From assembly GCA_964603455.1 (NCBI GenBank), contig CAZRVL010000015.1, forward strand, positions 1-38,776: a DNA stretch of 38,776 bases. Reading direction: 5' to 3'. Shown piece after piece: positions 23,598 to 32,064 of this stretch (within the stretch, counting starts at the first letter, position 1; every line of letters begins with the position of its first letter). Made by a program: the position numbers and the translations under genes. The stretch comes from Flemingiibacterium sp964603455 (GTDB lineage: Bacteria > Bacillota > Clostridia > Oscillospirales > CAG-272). The notes beneath the pieces were generated by a model, which made no database searches, was not told the origin of the DNA, and saw nothing but the letters and a program-made list of their open reading frames with translations.

Positions 23598-23618
23598 ATG
23601 GTCAAAAATTTAAGATGA
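23598..23618 (+). CDS. Possible six-codon coupling ORF before leuA
   Basis: ATG at 23598 opens the frame MVKNLR, whose TGA overlaps the leuA ATG (ATGA). The AAAGGA at 23570-23575 is about 22 nt from this ATG and 40 nt from leuA, so neither has an ideal ribosome site. The short frame has a single leucine codon and is not a classical leucine attenuator. Confidence 0.22.
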   Translation: MVKNLR

Positions 23619-25117
23619 AAAATATCAAAATATTCGATACAACTCTCCGTGACGGTGAGCAAGCTCCGGGATGCTCAATGAATCCGGAGGAAAAAACAGA
23701 AGTCGCAAAGCAGCTCGAACGTCTCGGAGTCGATGTCATAGAAGCGGGCTTTCCGATCTCCTCACAAGGGGATTTCGACTCTGTAGCCGAAATAGCCTCA
23801 AAAATCAAAAATTCCACCGTATGCGCTCTCGCACGAGCCACCGAAAAGGATATAGATTCAGCCTATGAGGCTATAAAAAATGCCAACTCGTCGCGAATCC
23901 ATCTCTTTATTGCGACCTCGCCGATACATATGCAGTACAAGCTCAAAATGACCCCAGAAGAGGTTCTCGAACGCACTGCATATATGACAGCTTATGCGAA
24001 GAAATACTGCTCGGATGTCGAATTTTCCGCAGAGGATGCAACAAGGAGCGATCCCGAATTTCTCGCAAAGGTCGTAAAAGCCGCGATAAATGCCGGAGCA
24101 ACTACAATAAATCTTCCGGATACCGTAGGCTACACCACTCCGGGCGAAATGAAGCAGCTCATAGAATTTCTCCGCGAAAAAGTTGACGAGATGAACAAGA
24201 TCACTATTTCGGTACATTGTCACAACGACCTCGGATGTGCTGTTGCAAATTCCCTTTCGGGCGTTCTGGGCGGCGCAGGACAGATCGAATGCACTGTAAA
24301 CGGTATCGGTGAGCGTGCAGGAAATACCGCACTTGAAGAGGTCGTGATGGCTCTTAAGACACGTTCTGCGGTGTATGATGCTACCTGCAATATCGACACC
24401 ACTCAGATATATCGTTCGAGCAAGCTGATATACCACATAATCGGTCAGTCCGCGCCGCTCAACAAGGCAATAGTCGGTACAAACGCATTCGCACATGAAT
24501 CTGGCATACATCAGCACGGAGTTCTCGCCGCAAAGGAAACCTATGAGATAATCTCGCCCGAAACTATAGGAAAAATGCCGAACAAGATGGTGCTCGGAAA
24601 GCATTCTGGACGACACGCCTTTGAAGAACGACTCTCCGAGCTCGGCTTTGAGCTTTCAAAAGAGCAGCTCGATGAATATTTCGAAAAATTCAAATCGCTC
24701 TGCGACAAAAAGAAATCGGTCAGTGACCGCGATCTTGAAGCACTCATAAGCGCAAAAAATGTTGTCGGTGTTTATACGCTCGATCGCTTCGATGTCCATG
24801 CCGGAAACGACACGAGCCCCTCCTGCGTTATCAGGCTCAGACGCGACGATCAGGTTCTCGAAGAGGTCGCGCTCGGTGATGGTCCGATCTCGGCAGCTTA
24901 CAATGCTATCGACAAGATAATGAACCTTCCGCCGCATCGTCTCGAAAACTACTCGATCCGCTCGACCTCAGAGGGACGCGACACACTTGGTGAAGTACTT
25001 GTAAAGGTCAGCTGCGGTGATGAGACCTACAATGGACGCGGACTTTCTACCGATATAATCGAATCCTCTATACTTGCATATCTCCACGCGGTGAATAAAT
25101 TCGTTCTTCCGGACTGA
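23615..25117 (+). CDS. leuA: 2-isopropylmalate synthase
   Basis: A 500-residue enzyme that condenses 2-oxoisovalerate with acetyl-CoA, the first committed step to leucine. The catalytic domain opens IKIFDTTLRDGEQAPGCSM, and contains LPDTVGY and the metal-binding HCHNDLG, then NGIGERAGN. The C-terminal LeuA dimer/leucine-binding domain lies at about 375-500 (GRGLSTDIIESS near the end). It follows ilvN by 68 bp and is most likely on the same transcript. ilvC, ilvD and leuBCD are not in the window. No clear terminator follows in 25118-25172. Confidence 0.96.
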   Translation: MKNIKIFDTTLRDGEQAPGCSMNPEEKTEVAKQLERLGVDVIEAGFPISSQGDFDSVAEIASKIKNSTVCALARATEKDIDSAYEAIKNANSSRIHLFIATSPIHMQYKLKMTPEEVLERTAYMTAYAKKYCSDVEFSAEDATRSDPEFLAKVVKAAINAGATTINLPDTVGYTTPGEMKQLIEFLREKVDEMNKITISVHCHNDLGCAVANSLSGVLGGAGQIECTVNGIGERAGNTALEEVVMALKTRSAVYDATCNIDTTQIYRSSKLIYHIIGQSAPLNKAIVGTNAFAHESGIHQHGVLAAKETYEIISPETIGKMPNKMVLGKHSGRHAFEERLSELGFELSKEQLDEYFEKFKSLCDKKKSVSDRDLEALISAKNVVGVYTLDRFDVHAGNDTSPSCVIRLRRDDQVLEEVALGDGPISAAYNAIDKIMNLPPHRLENYSIRSTSEGRDTLGEVLVKVSCGDETYNGRGLSTDIIESSILAYLHAVNKFVLPD

Positions 25118-25172
25118 TATATTTTCCTATTCTACAATATATGAATCTTTTGTTAATTTTGGTAAATATGGG

Positions 25173-25201
25173 TTTACAACAATAAAGTTTTATGATATAA
25201 T
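25173..25201 (+). promoter_or_regulatory. Promoter of the propeller/solute-binding lipoprotein gene
   Basis: TTTACA (25173-25178), 17 bp, TATAAT (25196-25201); the ribosome site AAAAGGAG and ATG follow 45 bp later. Confidence 0.8.
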
Positions 25202-25245
25202 ATCCTTGACAATGATTTCGCTATATGTAGAAAAGGAGAATCAAA

Positions 25246-27576
25246 ATGAAAAAACGCATCGTATCCACACTGCTTTTGGCAATCATGCTAATCGGAATCG
25301 TCCCGCTCTCATCCTGCGGTGAAAAAGCACCCGAGCCGGAAAAATCTAAGGTCGATCATGTTTACAAGGCGACAAATATCGACATTGGCGATAACATAAA
25401 TCCAAACCAAATAATAAACGCCGGAGACAAAGTACTGGTCTACGCCTATGAAACGATAAGTAAAGATCCATACGAATCACAGAATTTATTCTTGTCGATC
25501 GACCCTGAAACCGGAGATTTTACAAAGACAGTTTACGAAAAGGATGAAGATGACAACGGATATATACAAAATATAACGGCGGACAACGCTGGAAATCCGG
25601 TCTTTTTGGTACAGAACTACGACAGCGAGACAGGCACTCAAAGCTACCGTGTAGATCGTATGCTCGATGGAAAGATCGAGACTATGTGCGATGATTTAAA
25701 TTCGCTTTTCGAAGTCAGCGAAGACGATCCGTCATACGGAAGATATTTTTACATAGATAATTTCCTGATCGATGGAAACGGCAACGCATATTTCGCAAAC
25801 AATAATCTTATCGTTGTCTGCGACAACAGCTTCAACAAGCTGTTTCAGATAACTATAGATGGATATATTCAAGGCATCGGCGTAACGGCAGACGGACGTG
25901 CATATGTATCCTTCCGCGACAATACCACTTATAACTATAAGATCTGCTACATAGATACCGAAAAAAAGGAGATCGGCGACCCTCTCGCACTTCCGAATCT
26001 CGCTAGTTCAAACTCGGAATTTTATGTTGGAAAAGGATATGATATTTATTACAACGATGGTTCATCCATCTACGGCTTCAACGAAGCAGATGAAGGCTCT
26101 GTCGAGCTTCTGAACTTCATAAACTCGGATATAAATCCTAATGCCGTAAGAGATCTGGTCATAGTAGATGAAGATACGTTCATATGCTACTGCTATGACT
26201 ACCAGAACAGTGAAGAAACGACCAGAGAGCTTCTCTTGCTGGAGCGTGTTCCGGAAGAAGAGATACAAGAAAAATATGTTATCAAGGTCGCATATATGCC
26301 GGACGGACGTGGCAATCTTGAATATCTTGCAGTCAAATTCAACCGTGCAAGCGATGAGTACCGAGTTGAACTTATCAACTACTCGAAATACCGTACAGAT
26401 GACGGCAGCACCGGAAACGATCAGCTCGAAAGTGAGATACTTGCCGGAACCGCACCGGATATTATAGAGCTCGAAAGCTTCAAAAGCTCCGACAACTGGA
26501 TAGCACAGGGAGCATTCACCGACCTTAGCAAGCTTATCGAAAAAGACGAAAGCTTTGATCGTTCAAAGTACTTCGAGAGCGTTCTGGACGCATATACAGA
26601 CAGCAAAGGCAGAATGTATCAATTCGTAACGGAATTTTATCTCGGAACTATACTTGTAAATCCTGAATTTGTAAAATTTGACAGCTGGAACGCAGAGGAT
26701 TTTATAAAATTCGCTTCCGAACTGCCTGAGGGGACATATCTCACAGAGTATATCAACCGTCAGACGATGATCTATTTTTCTCTCGCATGCTCACTGGATT
26801 CATTTATCGACTATGAGAATGCCACCTGCTCTTTCGACAGCGACAGCTTTAAAAAGCTGCTTGAAGTAGCTAAAAGCATACCTGGAGATTTCAACTACTA
26901 TTCAATGCTTAGCGATGAAGAAATGGCAGTATACAACGAAGACCGCTATAAGCCGTATCGCGAAGGAAAAATGATGCTAACTGATGAAACCATATATGGT
27001 TTGGACAGCTATGTGGAAGCCACTGTAAGATACGGAAAAGACGCAGATACGAAGATCATCGGCTATCCGACAAACACAGGAAACGGCGCAATAATCCAGC
27101 CAAATAAAAGCTATGCGATAAATGACAAGAGCCTGTTAAAGGACGGAGCGTGGGAATTTACAAAGATGATACCGTCGTTGTCCTCCGAAAGAAGTTCGTA
27201 CGGAATATCGCTCTGCATAGATACATTCGAAAAGAACTGTGAAAATGATCTCGGAACGTGGAATTATATCTATTCAAACGGCGGTATGGGATTTGGCGGT
27301 GATTATACATACGAAGAAGCCTGGGAAAGAGTTCAGGAGAATCTCAAACGCAACAACAGACCCGACAACGGTGTTCTCGTACAGACTTCAAAGGAACATA
27401 TAGAGGCTGTAAAGGAGCTTATAAACGGCGCACAGGCTCTTCCGAACTTAGAAGATAAGGTATTCAAAATAATAAACGAGGAAGCCGAGCTTTATTATTC
27501 TGATGATAAGTCTCTCGATGAGACCGTTAAAATAATCCAGGACAGAATTTCGACTTATATCTCGGAAAACAGCTGA
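25246..27576 (+). CDS. Lipoprotein with N-terminal propeller-like half and C-terminal ABC solute-binding half
   Basis: A 776-residue lipoprotein (signal ends LSSC, cysteine near residue 24). Residues about 35-345 consist of short beta-rich repeats with ITADNAGNPVFLV, IDGNGNAYFANN and VTADGRAYVSF, which look like beta-propeller blades. Residues about 350-775 are an extracellular solute-binding domain of the sugar type: LEYLAVKFNRASDEY, then AGTAPDIIEL, GAFTDLSKLIEKD, and a C-terminal helical end. Such composite binding proteins occur in gut clostridia and are presumably for carbohydrate capture. No permease or ATPase genes stand beside it, so it must use a transporter encoded elsewhere or act as a sensor. 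It has its own promoter and terminator. Confidence 0.8.
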   Translation: MKKRIVSTLLLAIMLIGIVPLSSCGEKAPEPEKSKVDHVYKATNIDIGDNINPNQIINAGDKVLVYAYETISKDPYESQNLFLSIDPETGDFTKTVYEKDEDDNGYIQNITADNAGNPVFLVQNYDSETGTQSYRVDRMLDGKIETMCDDLNSLFEVSEDDPSYGRYFYIDNFLIDGNGNAYFANNNLIVVCDNSFNKLFQITIDGYIQGIGVTADGRAYVSFRDNTTYNYKICYIDTEKKEIGDPLALPNLASSNSEFYVGKGYDIYYNDGSSIYGFNEADEGSVELLNFINSDINPNAVRDLVIVDEDTFICYCYDYQNSEETTRELLLLERVPEEEIQEKYVIKVAYMPDGRGNLEYLAVKFNRASDEYRVELINYSKYRTDDGSTGNDQLESEILAGTAPDIIELESFKSSDNWIAQGAFTDLSKLIEKDESFDRSKYFESVLDAYTDSKGRMYQFVTEFYLGTILVNPEFVKFDSWNAEDFIKFASELPEGTYLTEYINRQTMIYFSLACSLDSFIDYENATCSFDSDSFKKLLEVAKSIPGDFNYYSMLSDEEMAVYNEDRYKPYREGKMMLTDETIYGLDSYVEATVRYGKDADTKIIGYPTNTGNGAIIQPNKSYAINDKSLLKDGAWEFTKMIPSLSSERSSYGISLCIDTFEKNCENDLGTWNYIYSNGGMGFGGDYTYEEAWERVQENLKRNNRPDNGVLVQTSKEHIEAVKELINGAQALPNLEDKVFKIINEEAELYYSDDKSLDETVKIIQDRISTYISENS

Positions 27577-27589
27577 CAAAAATATTTCA

Positions 27590-27625
27590 AAAGGTCTTTG
27601 CACCCGCTGCAAAGACCTTTGTTTT
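27590..27625 (+). terminator. Terminator after the propeller/SBP lipoprotein
   Basis: A perfect 13-bp stem (27590-27602 with 27608-27620), 5-nt loop, followed by GTTTT. Confidence 0.9.
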
Positions 27626-27761
27626 ATAATGCAATTAACCTTGAAAAATCAAGAAAAATTGCGGAAATCATCGAATACGTCAATTTATCGCGGATAAATC
27701 GGGGAAAAATCAGAATAAACTTAGAAAAATCAAGTTTTTTCAAGTTTTTTTGCAAAACCTA
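27626..27761. other. AT-rich intergenic stretch with repeated AAAAATCAAG motifs
   Basis: No gene is visible. The stretch has CTTGAAAAATCAAG (an inverted repeat, 27641-27654), further GAAAAATCA copies near 27703 and 27725, and a direct repeat TCAAGTTTTTT repeated at 27730-27751. It lies just upstream of the pot promoter and may bind a regulator or simply be curved DNA. Confidence 0.3.
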
Positions 27762-27790
27762 TTGATTTTTTCGCGCTAATCTGCTATAAT
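27762..27790 (+). promoter_or_regulatory. Promoter of potABCD
   Basis: TTGATT (27762-27767), 17 bp, TATAAT (27785-27790). It leaves a leader of about 170 nt before potA. Confidence 0.78.
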
Positions 27791-27796
27791 ATGATT

Positions 27797-27969
27797 CGGT
27801 ATATCAGATACACTCTCATATATCGGATTTCCGTTTTCGCAGAAGCATGGCGATTTGTTTTACCATCTCTTTGGTCGTTCAGCAAAGCTGACAGATTGTT
27901 TGGGGTGTTTTTTTTCGTCAAGGACTGCAAATAATATTTATCATCTATAAAGGAGCAAGAAAAAAGGAA
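27797..27969 (+). promoter_or_regulatory. Long 5' leader of potABCD with a T8 tract
   Basis: The leader contains a small hairpin TCAGC-AAA-GCTGA (27880-27892) followed 15-20 nt later by GGGGTG and eight T residues (27908-27915). Then AAAGGAGC and AAAAAGGAAATG lead into potA. It may work as an attenuator, but I could not identify a known riboswitch, and the stem before the T tract is weak. Confidence 0.3.
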
Positions 27970-29079
27970 ATGGACAAAAACAAAATAATTGAACTGAAAA
28001 ACATCTCTATGGAGTTCGAGGGCGAACAGATCCTGAAGGGCATCAACCTCGATATCCACGACAAAGAGTTCGTCACTCTCTTAGGCCCGTCCGGCTGTGG
28101 AAAGACGACAACTCTGCGAATTGTCGGAGGATTTCTGACTCCGGATTCCGGCGACGTTATTTTCGGAGGAAAGCGTATGAACGATGTTCCGCCGTACAAA
28201 CGCCCCGTAAATACAGTTTTTCAGAAATACGCTCTTTTCCCACATCTCAACGTATATGAAAACGTTGCGTTCGGTCTGAGACTGAAAAAAACACCTGAGA
28301 CAGAGATAGCTCACCGTGTCGGAGAGATGCTTGAGTTGGTCGATCTCAAGGGATTTGACAAACGCGGTGTCAATCAGCTTTCGGGAGGTCAGCAGCAGCG
28401 TATCGCAATAGCACGCGCTTTGATCAACAATCCCAAGGTACTGCTTCTCGATGAACCGCTCGGAGCACTCGACCTCAAGCTTCGAAAAGAAATGCAGATC
28501 GAGCTCAAAAAGATACAGCAGCGAATGGAAATCACATTCATATATGTCACACACGATCAAGAGGAGGCTCTTACCATGTCGGATACCGTCGTTGTAATGA
28601 AGGACGGTACTATACAGCAGATAGGAACTCCGCAGGATATATACAACGAACCCACCAATGCCTTCGTTGCAGACTTTATCGGCGAATCGAACATCCTTCC
28701 AGGTATCATGCACAAGGATTTTCTCGTTGAATTTGCGGGAAACAACTTCGAATGTGTTGACAAGGGCTTTGCACCGATGGAGCCGGTAGATGTAGTCATA
28801 CGCCCTGAGGATATTCAACTCGTGCCGGCTTCGGATGAAGTTCTCAACGGAGTTGTGGAAAACGTTCAGTTCAAAGGCGTTCACTATGAGATAATCGTCC
28901 GCGCATATTCGGATGTCTGGGTGATACACTCCACAAAAGCTCCGACAGTCGGTTCGGTCGTCGGAATAACCCTCACCCCCGAAGATATACACATAATGAA
29001 AAAAAGCGACATCAAAAGGGTAAACTACTTCAAATCCGAATCCGAAGCGGAGGTCAGCAACATTGAGCAGCAGATCTAA
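27970..29079 (+). CDS. potA: Spermidine/putrescine ABC transporter ATPase
   Basis: A 369-residue ABC ATPase. Walker A is GPSGCGKTT, the signature is LSGGQQQRIAIARAL, Walker B is VLLLDEPLGALD, and the switch His lies in YVTHDQEEALTMSD. The C-terminal TOBE domain (about 285-360) is typical of PotA and related importers. It energises uptake with PotB and PotC. The start ATG follows AAAAAGGAA. potB begins inside the last codons of this gene. Confidence 0.93.
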   Translation: MDKNKIIELKNISMEFEGEQILKGINLDIHDKEFVTLLGPSGCGKTTTLRIVGGFLTPDSGDVIFGGKRMNDVPPYKRPVNTVFQKYALFPHLNVYENVAFGLRLKKTPETEIAHRVGEMLELVDLKGFDKRGVNQLSGGQQQRIAIARALINNPKVLLLDEPLGALDLKLRKEMQIELKKIQQRMEITFIYVTHDQEEALTMSDTVVVMKDGTIQQIGTPQDIYNEPTNAFVADFIGESNILPGIMHKDFLVEFAGNNFECVDKGFAPMEPVDVVIRPEDIQLVPASDEVLNGVVENVQFKGVHYEIIVRAYSDVWVIHSTKAPTVGSVVGITLTPEDIHIMKKSDIKRVNYFKSESEAEVSNIEQQI

Positions 29080-29980
29080 ACTCGCGGCGACACCTTATCT
29101 CGCCTGGATGGTGATATTTATAATCGTTCCGCTCATACTCATCGCGGTATTCGCATTCACGACGACTGCCACCTGCGATGCGGAAGGAAATCTTCTTTCC
29201 GAAGAAGAACTTGCCGAGTATCTCGCCGAATGCGAAGAAAACGAAGTAGAGCCGGAGCTTACCGAGCGCACTATCTTCACGATACAAAACATACTTGATG
29301 TCAGCCGTTATTCGACTGTACTCATAAACTCCGCATGGCTCGCACTCATAGCGACAGTCATATGCCTTGTCATCGCATATCCGCTGGCATATATGATCTC
29401 ACGAATGTTCTATTCGCGTCAAAAGCTCGCGCTTATGCTCGTAATGCTCCCGATGTGGATGAACTTTCTCCTCAGAACCTACGCATGGATGACCCTGCTT
29501 GAGAAAAACGGACTTATAAACCGTCTCTTAGGTCTTATCGGACTCGGCCCGTTCAACATGATAAATACTCAAGGTGCTGTAGTTCTCGGAATGATCTACA
29601 ACTATCTGCCATTCATGGTAATGCCGATATATTCGGTAATGACCAAGATCGATGACCGCACAATAGAAGCCGCACAGGATCTCGGCGCAAACAGCTTTCA
29701 GGTACTCTGCCGTGTAATAATGCCGCTGTCTATGCCGGGCGTGGCTTCGGGCATAACTATGGTATTCGTGCCGTCAGTATCGACCTTTATAATCTCGCGT
29801 ATGCTTGGCGGCGGAACAAATATGCTCATCGGAGACCTCATAGACCTTCAGTTCCTCGGCAACGCATATAATCCAAACCTCGGCGCAGCGATCTCGCTCG
29901 TTTTGATGGTATTCATTTTCCTCTGTATGTCGATAACCAACCAGCTCGACAATGAGGATATGGAGGGTGTACTGCTTTGA
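29063..29980 (+). CDS. potB: Spermidine/putrescine ABC transporter permease PotB
   Basis: A 305-residue permease with about six transmembrane helices and the EAA loop EAAQDLGANSFQVLCRVIMP. The start is a TTG (29063) inside potA, with GGAGG about 10 nt upstream, giving a 17-bp overlap. After the first helix there is an acidic extracellular insert of about 35 residues (CDAEGNLLSEEELAEYLAEC and following) that is longer than in the E. coli protein. The stop overlaps the potC start (TTGA). Confidence 0.9.
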   Translation: MSSRSKLAATPYLAWMVIFIIVPLILIAVFAFTTTATCDAEGNLLSEEELAEYLAECEENEVEPELTERTIFTIQNILDVSRYSTVLINSAWLALIATVICLVIAYPLAYMISRMFYSRQKLALMLVMLPMWMNFLLRTYAWMTLLEKNGLINRLLGLIGLGPFNMINTQGAVVLGMIYNYLPFMVMPIYSVMTKIDDRTIEAAQDLGANSFQVLCRVIMPLSMPGVASGITMVFVPSVSTFIISRMLGGGTNMLIGDLIDLQFLGNAYNPNLGAAISLVLMVFIFLCMSITNQLDNEDMEGVLL

Positions 29981-30780
29981 AAAAAATATCTTCGAAAATC
30001 TACATCTTTATCGTATTCCTGTTTCTTTATGCACCGATATTCGTGCTTATCGCGAACTCCTTCAACCAGTCAAAATCGCGCACGGTGTGGACAGGCTTCA
30101 CGCTCGACTGGTATAAAAAGCTGTTCAACAATGAAGTCATACTAAAAAGTCTCTTGAACACGCTGATAGTTGCGGCAGTAGCTTCGATAATCTCAACGAT
30201 ACTCGGCACTGCGGCGGCTATAGGCATATACAAGATGAAAAAGATCACCCGTTCGATCATTATAAACATAACCTATATTCCGATAATGAACTCGGAAATG
30301 GTCATGGGTGTATCTTTAATGTTGCTTTTTGTCGCACTCCATATCGACCTCGGATATTTTACACTTATATGCTCACATATCACCTTCTGTGTGCCGTATG
30401 TCATATTGAACGTTCTGCCGAAATTAAGGCAGATGAATAAAAATCTGTATGATGCCGCGCTCGACCTCGGATGCAGTCCGCTTCAAGCCTTCAGGCATGT
30501 CGTTATTCCCGAAATAATGCCGGGAATCGTTACCGGATTTCTTATGTCACTGACCTATTCGATAGATGACTTTACGATAAGCTACTTTACACACGGCTCT
30601 ACCTCTCAGACTTTGCCGATAACGATATATTCAATGACCAGACGCAAGGTATCGCCTGAGGTAAATGCTCTTTCGGCAATAATATTCGTCATAGTACTTG
30701 TGATACTTCTCATAATGAATATCTCCGAAATCAGAAATGAAAAGCCGAAAAAGGCGAAAAAAGGAGGTGCGGCTCGATGA
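29977..30780 (+). CDS. potC: Spermidine/putrescine ABC transporter permease PotC
   Basis: A 267-residue permease with about six helices. Family features are YAPIFVLIANSFNQSKSR at the first helix and the EAA loop around DAALDLGCSPLQAFRHVVIP. It begins with TTG overlapping the potB stop, and GGAGGG stands about 10 nt upstream. Its C-terminus is lysine-rich (KPKKAKKGG), which is normal for a cytosolic tail. Stop and the next start overlap as ATGA. Confidence 0.92.
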   Translation: MKKISSKIYIFIVFLFLYAPIFVLIANSFNQSKSRTVWTGFTLDWYKKLFNNEVILKSLLNTLIVAAVASIISTILGTAAAIGIYKMKKITRSIIINITYIPIMNSEMVMGVSLMLLFVALHIDLGYFTLICSHITFCVPYVILNVLPKLRQMNKNLYDAALDLGCSPLQAFRHVVIPEIMPGIVTGFLMSLTYSIDDFTISYFTHGSTSQTLPITIYSMTRRKVSPEVNALSAIIFVIVLVILLIMNISEIRNEKPKKAKKGGAAR

Positions 30781-32009
30781 AAAAACGCTTGCTTTCTATG
30801 CTTTCGCTCATCGCCGTGACCGCCGTTACAACACTTTCGACCTCAGCAGTAGAATATGCCGATATTCCCTATTCGTCCGACTATGACTGGGATCGCTTTC
30901 GCGGTCAAAATGTCACTATAAACGTTTATAACTGGGGTGAATACATCTCGGTGAACGGTGGAAATGAAGGGGATTTCGACACCAATAAGGAATTTGAAAA
31001 GCTTACCGGAATAAAAGTAAATTACACAAATTTCGCGACAAACGAAGAGCTTTATGCAAAGCTCAAGAGCGGCGGTGCGACCTATGATGTGGTCATTCCA
31101 TCGGATTACATGATCGCCCGAATGATAAACGAGAATATGCTCGAAAAGCTCGATTTTTCGAATATCCCGAATTACGAAGCAAAAATAATGGATCGCTACA
31201 AGGGTCTTGAATATGACGCGACAGAGGAATACTCAGTTCCGTACACGGTCGGAATGGTCGGTCTTATCTACAATAAAACTATGGTAGACGAAGCAGATCT
31301 CGGCTCATGGGATATTCTATGGAATGAAAAATATGCGAACAACATATTGATGTTCTCTAACTCACGCGATGCATTCGCAATTGCCTGCAAATATCTCGGC
31401 TACTCGATGAACACGACAAATGAGAAAGAGCTTCGCCTTGTCGCAAGTGCCATGACCGATCAGAAGCTGCTGGTACAGGCATATGTAATGGATGAGATAT
31501 TCGACAAAATGACCGGCGGAGAAGCAGCGCTCGCGCCGTATTATGCCGGCGATGCGATCACGATGATAAGTGACAATCCCGATCTCGCTTACATTGTTCC
31601 AAAGGAAGGAACCAACCTTTTCGTTGATGCAATGTGCATACCGAAGGGCGCAAGAAACAAGGAAGCGGCCGAAATGTATATAAATTTCATGACCGAGACA
31701 CGAACCGCCCTTGCAAATATCGAATACATCTGTTATTCAACTCCGCAGACAGAGGTCAAGGATTATCTCGATCCCGAAGTCGCAAACGATCCGATAAGCT
31801 ATCCGGATGATGAAGTCTTAGCCAATACCGAGGTCTTCATAGCCCTCCCGGATGACACCACAAAGCTCATAGACGAGCTTTGGACATCAATATTGACAGC
31901 TAACTCAACCGAACCTTGGACTATTCCTGTCTTCCTTATATGCTGTCTGGGGCTTTCTGTAGCCATCAACGTACTCAGAGCAAGAAGAAAGAAATCCAAC
32001 GGACAGTAA
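30777..32009 (+). CDS. potD: Polyamine-binding protein PotD with C-terminal membrane anchor
   Basis: A 410-residue periplasmic-type binding protein. It has a signal peptide (about 1-24, ending LSTSAVEYA) without a lipobox cysteine. The family start INVYNWGEYIS, the YDVVIPSDYMIARM segment, and the PYTVGMVGLIYNK segment are typical of PotD/PotF. Unlike the usual lipoprotein form in Bacillota, residues about 381-400 form a hydrophobic helix (WTIPVFLICCLGLSVAINVL) followed by RARRKK, so the protein seems anchored by its C-terminus. AAAGGAGG precedes the ATG, which overlaps the potC stop. Confidence 0.92.
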   Translation: MKKRLLSMLSLIAVTAVTTLSTSAVEYADIPYSSDYDWDRFRGQNVTINVYNWGEYISVNGGNEGDFDTNKEFEKLTGIKVNYTNFATNEELYAKLKSGGATYDVVIPSDYMIARMINENMLEKLDFSNIPNYEAKIMDRYKGLEYDATEEYSVPYTVGMVGLIYNKTMVDEADLGSWDILWNEKYANNILMFSNSRDAFAIACKYLGYSMNTTNEKELRLVASAMTDQKLLVQAYVMDEIFDKMTGGEAALAPYYAGDAITMISDNPDLAYIVPKEGTNLFVDAMCIPKGARNKEAAEMYINFMTETRTALANIEYICYSTPQTEVKDYLDPEVANDPISYPDDEVLANTEVFIALPDDTTKLIDELWTSILTANSTEPWTIPVFLICCLGLSVAINVLRARRKKSNGQ

Positions 32010-32018
32010 TTTACAGAT

Positions 32019-32064
32019 AAAAATCATCACCTGCCGAAGCTATATCAGTAGGTGATGATTTTTT
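32019..32064. terminator. Terminator after potD
   Basis: A 14-bp stem AAAAATCATCACCT/AGGTGATGATTTTT (32019-32032 with 32050-32063), followed by T residues. It also overlaps the end of the convergent GH28-like gene. Confidence 0.88.
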
